DNA of 64,000 bases from Actinoplanes ianthinogenes (lineage in GTDB: Bacteria; Actinomycetota; Actinomycetes; Mycobacteriales; Micromonosporaceae): contig NZ_AP023356.1 of the NCBI RefSeq assembly GCF_018324205.1, forward strand, positions 558,001-622,000, in the 5' to 3' direction. Made by a program: the position numbers and the translations under genes. Below, one piece after another: positions 32,668 through 41,447 of this stretch (positions within the stretch are counted from its first letter, which is position 1; each line of letters opens with the position of its first letter). The notes below the pieces were generated by a model. It did not search any database. It had not been told where the DNA came from and was given only the letters and a program-made list of their open reading frames with translations.

Positions 32668-34290
32668 TCACCCCCGCCGGACCCCGCCGACCCGCAGCGC
32701 CGGACCCAGGTCGTTGACCCGCGCGTCCCGGCCGTACCGCGTGTCCAGCGGCGCCAGACCGTACTGCCGCTCGATGGTCCGCAGGATCGACGTGGTGTCG
32801 TACGACGTGTGGTCCACCCCGGACTCCCGCAGCGACCCGGAGATCAGCAGCGCCGGGATGCGGGTGCCCGGCCCGTACTCGTCGGACGGCCCGGCGGTGG
32901 CGTGCCGCCCCTGGCCGGGCGGGACCACGTGGTCCCACTGGCCGCCGAACTCGTCGTAGGTCACCAGGATCAGGGTGCTGGCGGCCTGCGGACCGTGCTG
33001 CACCGCGGTGATCAGGTCGACCAGGTGCCGCTCGCCGTTGTCGGTGCTGGCGTACCCGGGATGCTCGTTCTCCGCGCCGTACGGCTTGACGAAGCTGACC
33101 GCGGGCAGCGTGCCCTGCCGGGCCGCGGCGAAGAACGCGGTCTCGTCGCGCAGGTGGTCGCGGGGGTGCTCGCCGGTGCGCGGGTCGACGTAACCGGGCG
33201 CGTACCGGGCGAAGTAGTTCAGCGGCTGGTGGTGGTACTGGAACAGCGGCCCGGGATGCCCGGCCGCCGCGTCGTCCCAGCCACCGGCGTACCACGCCCA
33301 CGGCACGTTCCTGGCGGACAGCTCGTCGCCGATCGTCCGCCGGTAGTCCGGCGCGGCCGGGTCGACGTTGTTGATCAACGGCAGCGTGTTCGCCCCGCCG
33401 GCGCTCGGCGGGTTCGCCGGCTGCACGGTGTTGACCGCGTAGTCGCCGCAGGCGAAGCCGGGCCGTCCCGGGCATGCCTGGGTGACCGGCCCGTCGTTGA
33501 GCGCCGGGTCACTGCCGTGCAGCGGGTACGCCCCGGTGAGATTGGGGTTCGGGAAGCCCTCCGCGTCGAGCACCGAGTGCGCGCTCGCCGGCGCGCCCGG
33601 CCACGGCGGCGCCTGCGCGGCCACCAGGTACTGATGGTTGAGGAACGAGCCACCGAACGCCGCCTGGAAGAACCGGTCCGCGATCACGTAGTGCGGCGCG
33701 CCGGCGGCGTGCAGGTACTCGTAGATCGGCAGCTGGCGGGTGTCGTAGTAGCCCTGGGTCAGGCCCGCCGCGTCGCTCCCCGTGCTGTACCGGTCCATCC
33801 GGCCGCCGTCCAGCTGGTACTGCTCCTGGTAGAACCGGTGCACCAGGTCCCGGGTGCAGCCGCCGGGCGTGCCACCCGGGCAGGTGAGGCTCTCCGGGGT
33901 GATGTAGTCGTTGATCGCGAACGGCCGGTTCGGGAAGTGGCTGGTGTAACTGAAGCCGTTGCTCGCGGTGTCGGCGCCGCAGGCCGCGTCGAGCGGCGGC
34001 GTGGTCAGGCTGGGATCGTTCTGGTCGAGGCAGCGATACCGGGTGTGGTCCTGCCGCACCTGCGCGCTGCGGCCGGCGTACCCGGGCCCGCCGCGCCCGT
34101 CGACCCACTGCCGGCCGACCCGTCCCCACCCGGCGTACAGGTTGTCGAAGCTGTGATTCTCCTGGTAGATCACCACGAACTGGGTGAACGGCCCGAGCGG
34201 ACCGGGATGCCGGGGATGAGCCTGCGCCGGCGCGACCGCCGTCGCCAGAACCAGCAGGATCCCACCGAGCAACACATCGACACGCCTCAT
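32668..34290 (-). CDS. Secreted phospholipase C / acid phosphatase-type phosphoesterase
   Basis: A predicted 540-residue exported enzyme of the alkaline-phosphatase superfamily (phosphoesterase/AcpA-PlcC group). The signal peptide is MRRVDVLLGGILLVLATAVA (cleavage near AQA). The nucleophile/metal site is VVIYQENHSFDNLYAGW. Later metal ligands are expected in LVTYDEFGGQWDHVVPP, then DHTSYDTTSILRTIE. Family members cleave phosphodiesters or phosphate monoesters outside the cell and are often induced by phosphate starvation, though no PHO box was identified here. The ATG begins 6 bp after TAGGTT (leaderless). Many Cys suggest disulfides. Confidence 0.92.
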   Translation of the reverse strand: MRRVDVLLGGILLVLATAVAPAQAHPRHPGPLGPFTQFVVIYQENHSFDNLYAGWGRVGRQWVDGRGGPGYAGRSAQVRQDHTRYRCLDQNDPSLTTPPLDAACGADTASNGFSYTSHFPNRPFAINDYITPESLTCPGGTPGGCTRDLVHRFYQEQYQLDGGRMDRYSTGSDAAGLTQGYYDTRQLPIYEYLHAAGAPHYVIADRFFQAAFGGSFLNHQYLVAAQAPPWPGAPASAHSVLDAEGFPNPNLTGAYPLHGSDPALNDGPVTQACPGRPGFACGDYAVNTVQPANPPSAGGANTLPLINNVDPAAPDYRRTIGDELSARNVPWAWYAGGWDDAAAGHPGPLFQYHHQPLNYFARYAPGYVDPRTGEHPRDHLRDETAFFAAARQGTLPAVSFVKPYGAENEHPGYASTDNGERHLVDLITAVQHGPQAASTLILVTYDEFGGQWDHVVPPGQGRHATAGPSDEYGPGTRIPALLISGSLRESGVDHTSYDTTSILRTIERQYGLAPLDTRYGRDARVNDLGPALRVGGVRRG

Positions 34291-34434
34291 TACCGCAACC
34301 TAACCCCGCGCCCCGGTGCGCCGGACCTGTCGCTCGTGGCACCCAGCATCGATTGAGGCGACCCGGGCAGGCCGGAAACCTCAACCGGGACCGCCGGGTG
34401 CCGATCTTCGCGGCAGTCCACGGAAGGAGACGAC

Positions 34435-35046
34435 ATGGCGCAGGACGCACCACGGGGCGTGCCGGCGCGCGCCGACGGCTGGCGACCCCAGGACGCGGTG
34501 CTCAACGGCCTGATCCACAAGTGCATCGAGCAGGCGTACCGGCGGAACTCGGAGAGCGGCAGCATGACCGCGTTCTTCGGGGGCGGGCTGGTGCTGCTGA
34601 TCCTCGGAGTGATCATCGGGGTGGGCAGCGGCAATCCCGGCATGGCCGTCATCGTGGTGGTGGCGCTGGCCGTCGCCGGGCTGTTCTACACCGGGATGAA
34701 CGCTCCGGAGCCCAAGGTGGACCCGATCCGCGTTCTCGACGTGCTGGGCGGGCCGGGCAACCTGCCGGCCGGCTACCTGGTGCACCCGCCGGCGTGGCGG
34801 GCCGGCATGCCGGAGTACCTGGCCAAGGTCAGTGACCGGCAGCTGGCGATCGCGGCCCGGCTGTGCCGGGAGCACCCCGGCTCGGTGGCCGACCTGATCC
34901 GGCTGGTGATGACCGCCGAGGCGCACGCGCACGAGCACTCGTTCGGGCACGGGGTGACCGAGTCGGACATCTTCCGGGTCGCGCACCGCGCCACCACGGA
35001 GTGGGCCCGGGTCGCCCCGGCGCCGATGCTGGTCGAGCAGTCCTGA
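34435..35046 (+). CDS. Hypothetical membrane protein, 203 residues
   Basis: A predicted protein with a short cytosolic N-terminus, two adjacent hydrophobic helices (about 44-62 and 65-83, GGGLVLLILGVIIGVGS and AVIVVVALAVAGLFY), and a soluble C-terminal half rich in His/Glu (AEAHAHEHSFGHGVTESDIF) that could bind metal. The middle VSDRQLAIAARLCREHPGSV is helical. No family recognised. GGAAGGAG lies 5 bp before ATG 34435. Followed by a hairpin terminator. Confidence 0.75.
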   Translation: MAQDAPRGVPARADGWRPQDAVLNGLIHKCIEQAYRRNSESGSMTAFFGGGLVLLILGVIIGVGSGNPGMAVIVVVALAVAGLFYTGMNAPEPKVDPIRVLDVLGGPGNLPAGYLVHPPAWRAGMPEYLAKVSDRQLAIAARLCREHPGSVADLIRLVMTAEAHAHEHSFGHGVTESDIFRVAHRATTEWARVAPAPMLVEQS

Positions 35047-35093
35047 CCGGGATCGGTCAGTCCTAGGGCGCGGGCTCCGCCCGACGTGAAGCG

Positions 35094-35123
35094 AACGGCC
35101 GCCGGCGTCAGCCGGCGGCCGTT
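35094..35123. terminator. 13-bp hairpin terminator
   Basis: AACGGCCGCCGGC and its exact complement are separated by GTCA, followed by TCGTC. It is located about 50 bp after the hypothetical membrane-protein gene and 60 bp before the reductase start. It lacks a long U-tract but is very stable. Confidence 0.8.
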
Positions 35124-35185
35124 TCGTCATGTCAGGTGCCGATTTGCGGACAGAAGCCGGCCGCGACGGCCGTTACCGTCGAGCC

Positions 35186-36010
35186 ATGACGATTCTGGTA
35201 ACCGGTGCAACCGGGGCAGTCGGGCGGCACGTGGTCACCGCGCTCGTGGCGGCCGGCGAGCGGGTGCGGGCGACCAGCCGCAAACCGCAGGACACCGGCC
35301 TTCCCATGGGGGTCGAGGTGGTCGGCCCGGACGGTGACCTGTTCGACGACGTGGACCGGATGTTCGTCTTCCCGCTGCCGCACGGGGTCGACGACCTGGT
35401 CACGGCGGCCGTCGCCGCGGGCGTACAGAAATTCGTCGTGCTCTCGTCGCTGGCCGCGGCCGGCGAGTTCGCCCGCGACCTCGGGTCGGCGAGTTACACC
35501 CACCACCGCGCGATCGAGGAGTCGGTGACCACGCGCACCGGCGAGTGGACCATCGTGCGGCCCGGCACGTTCGCGAACATTCTGCTGTCCTGGGCCTGGC
35601 CGATCCGGTCCGGCGCGCCGATCCGGGCGCCCTACGTCAACTCCGCGCAGGCGCCGATCCACGAGGCCGACGTCGGCGAGGTCGCGGCCGCGATCCTGAC
35701 CTCGGACGGTCACCGCGGCGCGACCTACCCGCTGACCGGCCCGCAGTCGCTGACCCGGGCCGAGCAGGTGGCCGCGATCGCCGCCGGGATCGGCCGCGAG
35801 ATCAGGCTGATCGAGATCACCCCGGACGAGTTCCGCTCCGACATGCGGCAGCTCCACGTGCCCGACGACATCGTCGACATGCTGCTGGACTACTGGTCGG
35901 ACACGGTCGCCGAGCCGGACCGGGTCCGCCCCGGCGTCGCCGACCTCACCGGGCACGCGGCCCGCACGCTGACCGACTGGGCCCGCGACCACCGCGCCGA
36001 CCTCACCTGA
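35186..36010 (+). CDS. NmrA-like NAD(P)-binding reductase
   Basis: A predicted 274-residue atypical short-chain dehydrogenase. The N-terminal nucleotide motif is ILVTGATGAVGRHVVTALV; RATSRKPQD at the end of strand 2 favours NADP(H). KFVVLSSLAA and a THHR segment replace a canonical YxxxK; EWTIVRPGTFANILL is the substrate-side strand, typical of NmrA/NmrA-like and azoreductase-like proteins. The C-terminal IRLIEITPDEFRSDM binds the substrate lid. The reaction is unknown. ATG 35186 lies 6 bp after TACCGT (leaderless). Confidence 0.88.
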   Translation: MTILVTGATGAVGRHVVTALVAAGERVRATSRKPQDTGLPMGVEVVGPDGDLFDDVDRMFVFPLPHGVDDLVTAAVAAGVQKFVVLSSLAAAGEFARDLGSASYTHHRAIEESVTTRTGEWTIVRPGTFANILLSWAWPIRSGAPIRAPYVNSAQAPIHEADVGEVAAAILTSDGHRGATYPLTGPQSLTRAEQVAAIAAGIGREIRLIEITPDEFRSDMRQLHVPDDIVDMLLDYWSDTVAEPDRVRPGVADLTGHAARTLTDWARDHRADLT

Positions 36011-36035
36011 CTCGCACTCACCTGCCGATCGGGCC

Positions 36036-36581
36036 TCACTTGCCGATCGGGATCGTGGCCTGGAGGAAGATCGGCTCGTCCACCGCCCACGCGCAGTCGC
36101 TTGCCGGGACACCGGCCGGCTGGTACATGACCCGCAGCTGGTAGGCGTCCCCCTCGGCGCGCAGCAGGAACCACCAGGGGCAGCCGCCGGTCTCCTTGGT
36201 GGCCGAGTACAGATAGTTGCTGTACTCGAACGGCTTCCACCCGGACCGCTGGGCGAGCTGGGCGTAATACCGCGCGACCTCGGCACCGGAGCCGGTGTCG
36301 GTCGGCGGCTTGGTGAGCCGCCGGCTGACCGACCCGAAGGAGCTCGGCGACCCGCAGGTGAGCCCCTCGACCGCCTCGTCCATCCGGGTCAGCCGTGGGT
36401 TCTGGGTGAGGATCTGCTCGGCGCGGATGGCCCGGATCGCGGCGGGGTCGGCACGGCAGCCGTCCGCTTTCGCCGCGTCCTTGTCCGACGGCAGGTAGAC
36501 CGCGCCGGCGACGGCCCCGACCAGCACGAGGCTGACCAGGACCGGACCGGCATAGACCCGGATCCACTTCGGAGCGCTCAC
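36036..36581 (-). CDS. Hypothetical single-pass membrane-anchored protein
   Basis: A predicted 181-residue protein with one N-terminal transmembrane helix (YAGPVLVSLVLVGAVAGAVY) and an extracytoplasmic domain containing Cys residues in DGCRADPAA, LTCGSPSSF, GGCPWWFLL and SDCAWAVDE, plausibly two disulfides. The order LRAEGDAYQLRVMYQPAG suggests beta strands. No family recognised. GTG 36581 has GGGGGAAA at a good distance; ATG 36611, just after a TATCAT -10, would add ten residues. It is convergent with the reductase gene. Confidence 0.7.
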   Translation of the reverse strand: MSAPKWIRVYAGPVLVSLVLVGAVAGAVYLPSDKDAAKADGCRADPAAIRAIRAEQILTQNPRLTRMDEAVEGLTCGSPSSFGSVSRRLTKPPTDTGSGAEVARYYAQLAQRSGWKPFEYSNYLYSATKETGGCPWWFLLRAEGDAYQLRVMYQPAGVPASDCAWAVDEPIFLQATIPIGK

Positions 36582-36808
36582 TCGGCTGTTTCCCCCGGCG
36601 ACGGCGATCATCGACAGCCGAGATGATAGGCGTCGATTCCACTCAGGAGTACCGGCTGACCGGGTCGAGCAGGTGAGCCGGGAAGACGCTTGCCGATTAC
36701 CGGCGAGCTTGAGCCGCGGCCGGGCCTGATCGCCGGCGGCGCCGGCGACGTACCTCTCCGGCCGGTCGGGCATCTCGACGCGGCGCGGCAGGCATGTCAG
36801 GATGTCGA

Positions 36809-36822
36809 TGCAAACGTTTCCA
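36809..36822. promoter_or_regulatory. LacI-type operator before the sugar-acid dehydratase gene
   Basis: TGCAAACGTTTCCA contains the perfect palindrome AAACGTTT with a central CpG, the LacI/GalR-family operator core. It lies 31 bp before the dehydratase ATG. The second LacI-type regulator in the window (47536-48486) is 10 kb away, so the cognate repressor is not assigned. Confidence 0.6.
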
Positions 36823-36852
36823 CAAATTTTCACCGAGAGCGGGAAGGCGCCC

Positions 36853-38382
36853 ATGCCCGACCTTGCCGAAGTCGCCCTGCTGCTGCGCCGGGGAGACGAC
36901 GTCGCCGTTGCCACCCGCGATCTGACCGAGGGACTCGTGCTGCGGCACGACGGCGGCGACCTGACGGTCCGGACCGCGGTGCCGCGCGGGCACAAGATCG
37001 CCCTGCGGGATCTGGCCGAGGGGGCGCAGATCCACAAGTACGGGCAGGTCATCGGGCGGGCGACGACAGCGGTCCGGGCCGGCGAGCAGGTGCACGCGCA
37101 CAACCTCGGGATGGATGCCGTCGAGCACGACTACGAGTTCGGGACCGCCGCGGCCGGCATCGCGCCGGCCGCCGAGACGCGGACCTTCGAGGGCTTCCCG
37201 CGAGCGAACGGCACGGTCGGCACCCGCAACTACGTCGGCATCGTGACCTCGGTGAACTGCTCCGCCTCAACCGCCCGGATGATCGCCGACCAGTTCCGCG
37301 GCCCGATCATGGACGCCTGGCCGAACGTGGACGGTGTCGTCGCGCTCGCCCACGACTCCGGCTGCGGCATGGTCCCGGCCAGCGAGGGCGGGCAGATCCT
37401 GCGCCGGACGCTGCGTGGCTACGCCGGCCACCCGAACATCGGCGGACTGATCGTTCTCGGACTGGGCTGCGAGATGCTCGGCGTGCAGACGCTGCTCGAC
37501 GACCTGAACGCGCCGGCCGACACGCTGATCGAGCGGATGACCATCCAGGAGACCGGCGGCATCCGGGCCACCGTCCGAGCCGGGTCCGACGTGGTCCGCG
37601 CCATGCTGGACCGGCTCGACGAGCGCCGCCGCCAGACCGTTCCCGCCGCGAAACTGGTGCTCGGGCTCAACTGCGGCGGCTCCGACGGATACTCCGGGAT
37701 CACCGCCAACCCGGCCCTCGGCCACGCCTCCGACCTGCTCGTCGCCCAGGGCGCGACGACCGTGCTGGCCGAGACGCCCGAGGTGTTCGGCGCGGAGCAC
37801 CTGCTCACCCGGCGCGCGGTCAGCCGCGAGGTCGGGCAGCGGCTGCTCGACCGGATCGCCTGGTGGCACAAGTACGTGGAGGCCGGCGGCGGCACGCTGG
37901 ACAACAACCCGTCGCCCGGTAACAAGGCCGGCGGCCTCACCACGATCCTGGAGAAATCCCTGGGCGCGGTCGCCAAGGGCGGTTCCGCGCCGCTGACGGC
38001 GGTTTACGAGTACGCCGAGCAGGTCACCGAGCCCGGCTTCACCTTCATGGACACTCCCGGCTACGACCCGGTCTCGGTCACCGGGCTGGTCGCCGGCGGC
38101 GCCACCGTCGTCTGCTTCACCACCGGCCGCGGCTCGGTCCTCGGCGGCAAGCCCGCCCCGGTCATCAAGATCGCCACGAACTCGGAGATCTTCGAGCGGA
38201 TGCGCGACGACATGGACCTGGACACCGGCGGCATCGTCACCGGCGCCACCACGATCGAGGCGGCCGGCGCGGCCATCTTCGAGACCATCCTGGCGGTCGC
38301 CTCCGGCACAGTCACCGCCAGCGAGGACCTGGACCTGGGCCGCGACGAGTTCGTCCCCTGGCAACTGGGCGCGGTGACCTGA
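36853..38382 (+). CDS. Altronate/galactarate dehydratase family protein (UxaA-like)
   Basis: A predicted 509-residue lyase of the UxaA/GarD family, which dehydrates hexonic or hexaric acids to 2-keto-3-deoxy acids using Fe(II) or Zn. The N-terminal SAF domain is at about 12-95 (DDVAVATRDLTEG, RGHKIALRDL, KYGQVIG). The main domain has GFPRANGTVGTRNYVGIVTS, VNCSAST, VALAHDSGCGM, GLGCEM, NCGGSDGYSGITANP and PGYDPVSVTGLVAGG, each a family landmark with candidate metal or substrate ligands. GGGAAGG precedes ATG 36853. It stands alone without other uronate genes. A LacI operator suggests sugar-acid induction. Confidence 0.92.
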   Translation: MPDLAEVALLLRRGDDVAVATRDLTEGLVLRHDGGDLTVRTAVPRGHKIALRDLAEGAQIHKYGQVIGRATTAVRAGEQVHAHNLGMDAVEHDYEFGTAAAGIAPAAETRTFEGFPRANGTVGTRNYVGIVTSVNCSASTARMIADQFRGPIMDAWPNVDGVVALAHDSGCGMVPASEGGQILRRTLRGYAGHPNIGGLIVLGLGCEMLGVQTLLDDLNAPADTLIERMTIQETGGIRATVRAGSDVVRAMLDRLDERRRQTVPAAKLVLGLNCGGSDGYSGITANPALGHASDLLVAQGATTVLAETPEVFGAEHLLTRRAVSREVGQRLLDRIAWWHKYVEAGGGTLDNNPSPGNKAGGLTTILEKSLGAVAKGGSAPLTAVYEYAEQVTEPGFTFMDTPGYDPVSVTGLVAGGATVVCFTTGRGSVLGGKPAPVIKIATNSEIFERMRDDMDLDTGGIVTGATTIEAAGAAIFETILAVASGTVTASEDLDLGRDEFVPWQLGAVT

Positions 38383-38433
38383 TCGCTCGATCGGGAGCGG
38401 CCGCGGGCGCGGCGTGAACCGTAGAATTTCGGC

Positions 38434-41430
38434 GTGTCGCTTGCGGACGCCGAATGGCTGAATGTCGCCGACAAGTTCGGCTCGATCGTCGGCGCCCTGA
38501 CCGGCGTCACCTCGCTGGTGATCACCCTTCTGGCGGCGCGGCAGCACCGGGAGTCGCCCGCGACCGCGCCGCGGCGTGCCCGATTCCGGTCACTGCCGGC
38601 GGCGGTGCTGCTCCCCGCGTCGCTGGCGGTTGCCGTGTCCTGGGCGGGTCCGGCCGTGGCCCGGCGCCTCGAGGTGCCTTCGTTCTACCCGCCGGTTCTC
38701 GGCGCCGCGCTCGGCCTGATCGCGCTGCTCCTGCTGCTCACCGGGCTGGTCCGCTGGTTCCGCGCGCCGGCCGCCTCGGACGAGCTGCGCACGCTGCTCA
38801 CCGCGCAGTTGGCCGCCGCGCGTGACCAGATGTACGACCTGATCGGCACCGCGGCCGACCCGCTCCACGCCTACGTGCGCCAACTGGTCCGCGGTGCCCT
38901 GGAGGCGGGTGAGCCGCCGATCCGCGCCGAAGCCATGATCGACCGGCATCGGCACGTCGTCCTGACCGCCGGCCCGGGCGGCGGCAAGTCCACCCTGGCC
39001 GCACGGCTGGTCGCGGCCACGACGGCCTGGTGGCTCACCGCGCCACGCTGGCGGATCCGGGTCCGGCCGCCGTTCGACGGTGTGGTGGCCCTGCGGATCC
39101 CGGCGACCGCGCTGGTCACCGCCACGCTGGAGGAGGCGCTGGGCGTGACCGGGCTGCTCAGCCGGGCGCCCTTCCCCGGATCCGCCTGGCTGCTCTGCGT
39201 CGACGGCGTCGACGAGATCGTCGACTCGTCCGACCGGGCCCGGGTGCTGCGGCGGCTGACCCACGAGGTGACGTCCCGCCCGCGCTGGGTGCGCTTCCTC
39301 ATCACCTCACGCTCGTTGCCACCGGGCGAGCTGCCGCTCCTGTTCGACGCGGGCGCCCGGCACTTCCAGCTGGAGGAGTTCGACACCGAGGGGCTGGCCC
39401 TGTTCGCCACGGCCTGGTTCACCCACCAGGCGCCGGCCGGGGCGTCGCCCGCCGAGATCGCGGCGGAGGCGTCCCGGTTCCTGGGCCGGATCGAGGCGGC
39501 CGGGATCGGCGGGCTGGCGCGGAACCCGTTGATGGCCACCATGGCCGCGACGATCTATCAGAACGATCGCGGGGCGGACCTGCCCACCGACCGGACCGAC
39601 CTGTACCGCGGTTTCGTCCGGGTGCTGCGCCGGGCCCGGGCCACCCCGCTCGACCGGGTCTCGTCCGGTGTCCCGCCGGTCACGGCCACACCGGAGCTGA
39701 CCGCGTTCGCCACCCGGGTCGAGGGGCACATCGACGAGTTGCTGGTCGAGTGCGCCACCGCCACGCTCTCCGCCGAGAACCTCAACCCGCTCGCGCGAGC
39801 CGCCGCGCGGACGGAGGCGTTCTGCCCCCGCGCCCTGGTGTCCGGCACGACGCGGCTCGACCGGCTGACCACGCTGCGCCAGCGGCTGATCGCCACCTCG
39901 CTGATCGTCCCGCAGGGGCAGGAGATCGCCTTCATCCACCGCAGCGTCGCGGAGTACCTGGCCGCCGACCCGGCCGTCGGGGCCTTCGACGAGGCCCGGT
40001 GGCGGCTCGACTTCGCCGACCCGACCCGCCGCAGCTTCGCGCTGTTCTGCCTGGCACGCCGGGCCCCCGACGTCTCCGGGGTGGTGACCCGGCTGCTGAC
40101 CGGGGTCGCCGCCGACCCGGTCGGGGCGGGACGCATCCTCGCCGACGGCATGGCCGTACGCCCCGAGGTGGAGAAGGCGGTCGCCACGGCCTTGATCGCC
40201 CGGACCAGGGACGACCACGAGACCAGCGCCGACTGCCTGACCGTCCTGCTGGGCATCGCGACGGCGCGGCCCTGGCTGCGCCGCCGCCTGGAGGAGTTGC
40301 TCGACGACCGGGCGGAGCCGCTCGCGCTGCGCTGCAAGCTGGCCGCCGCGCTCTTCGACCGGGAGCCGCTGCTGCATCGCCGGGTGATCCGGGAGCTCAG
40401 CGTCGAGGCGCTGCATTCGATGGACGCCCGCGCCTACCTGATCGGCCGGGTGGAGAAGCTCGACCCGGAGTTCGCCGCCTTCCTGCTGCGCAGGCTTCCC
40501 CGCCCGCGGGCGCTGCCGGTCAGCGCCCCGGCGCCGGCCAACGTCCGCGAGGTGATGGCGGCCTGCGCCCTGCACGGGACCACCCTGCACGCCCGTTTCG
40601 AGGCCGCCCTGGTCTCGCTCGGCGAGCCTGGCGTCCGCGAAGCCCTCGAAGAGATGCTGCACACCAGCGCGCTGACCCCGACGGAGCGCGCGCAGGCCGC
40701 CGCCGCGCTGGACACCGGCGACGCCCAGCTGACGATGGCGGTGCACCGGCAGAACCTGCACGACGAACGGGCCTCGACGAGCGAGCGGCGCATCGCCGCC
40801 CAGGCGCTGTCCGTTTACGGCGACGAGGACGCCATCCAGGTGCTGCACCGGATCGCCCTGGACCGGACCGCCCGGCCGATCGACCGGTTCGACGCGATCG
40901 AGGCGCTCGAACGGTTGCAGGATTCCCTCGCGTTCCTGGCGCTGGAACAGATGTCCACCGACCGGGGACTCGGGCAGGCCGACCGGAAGCAGGCGCAACG
41001 CCGCCTCGACGAGCACCGCGCCCGGGCGCGGCCCCCCTCGGTCCGGGCGGTGGCCCGCGAGCCCGGCGGCAACCCGGCGGAGACCGTCTCGCAGCAGCTC
41101 GACAAGGCGTGGCAGTTGGCGAAGGTCAATCCGGCCGAGGCCGTCGAGACGATCCGGACCATCGCCGCCGACCGGGAGCAGCCGACCACCTGCCGGACGG
41201 CCGCGGCCGACATGCTGGTCCGCCTCGGCGACACCTCGGCTGGTCCGACGCTCCGCGAGCTCGTCCTGGCCGATTACCTCGGCGACGAGGTCCGCGTCGA
41301 GGCCGCCGCCGCGCTGCTGTTTCTTGACGAGCGGCTGGGCCGGCAGACGCTGGTCTCGGCGAACGGACCGCGGCCCCGCGGCCCGCGACGCCGGGAGGGC
41401 CGCCGGCGCGAGATGTTCGACGGGCTCTGA
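38434..41430 (+). CDS. Membrane-anchored NACHT-type STAND NTPase with HEAT-like repeats
   Basis: A predicted 998-residue protein. Hydrophobic segments lie at about 22-36, 55-73 and 87-107. A short helical linker follows, then an NTPase with Walker A GPGGGKST (180-187), Walker B AWLLCVDGVDEI (251-262) and sensor-like RFLITSRSLPPGELPLL, the NACHT/AAA-STAND pattern. About 480-520 contains FIHRSVAEYLAA, the winged-helix/effector-arm motif found in NACHT proteins. Residues 600-980 are alpha-helical repeats resembling HEAT. Such proteins act as ligand-triggered switches, some in anti-phage defence. GTG start 6 bp after TAGAAT. No dedicated effector domain is visible, so the N-terminal membrane helices may be the effector. 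Confidence 0.85.
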   Translation: MSLADAEWLNVADKFGSIVGALTGVTSLVITLLAARQHRESPATAPRRARFRSLPAAVLLPASLAVAVSWAGPAVARRLEVPSFYPPVLGAALGLIALLLLLTGLVRWFRAPAASDELRTLLTAQLAAARDQMYDLIGTAADPLHAYVRQLVRGALEAGEPPIRAEAMIDRHRHVVLTAGPGGGKSTLAARLVAATTAWWLTAPRWRIRVRPPFDGVVALRIPATALVTATLEEALGVTGLLSRAPFPGSAWLLCVDGVDEIVDSSDRARVLRRLTHEVTSRPRWVRFLITSRSLPPGELPLLFDAGARHFQLEEFDTEGLALFATAWFTHQAPAGASPAEIAAEASRFLGRIEAAGIGGLARNPLMATMAATIYQNDRGADLPTDRTDLYRGFVRVLRRARATPLDRVSSGVPPVTATPELTAFATRVEGHIDELLVECATATLSAENLNPLARAAARTEAFCPRALVSGTTRLDRLTTLRQRLIATSLIVPQGQEIAFIHRSVAEYLAADPAVGAFDEARWRLDFADPTRRSFALFCLARRAPDVSGVVTRLLTGVAADPVGAGRILADGMAVRPEVEKAVATALIARTRDDHETSADCLTVLLGIATARPWLRRRLEELLDDRAEPLALRCKLAAALFDREPLLHRRVIRELSVEALHSMDARAYLIGRVEKLDPEFAAFLLRRLPRPRALPVSAPAPANVREVMAACALHGTTLHARFEAALVSLGEPGVREALEEMLHTSALTPTERAQAAAALDTGDAQLTMAVHRQNLHDERASTSERRIAAQALSVYGDEDAIQVLHRIALDRTARPIDRFDAIEALERLQDSLAFLALEQMSTDRGLGQADRKQAQRRLDEHRARARPPSVRAVAREPGGNPAETVSQQLDKAWQLAKVNPAEAVETIRTIAADREQPTTCRTAAADMLVRLGDTSAGPTLRELVLADYLGDEVRVEAAAALLFLDERLGRQTLVSANGPRPRGPRRREGRRREMFDGL

Positions 41431-41447
41431 CCGCCTAGGATCGCCGG

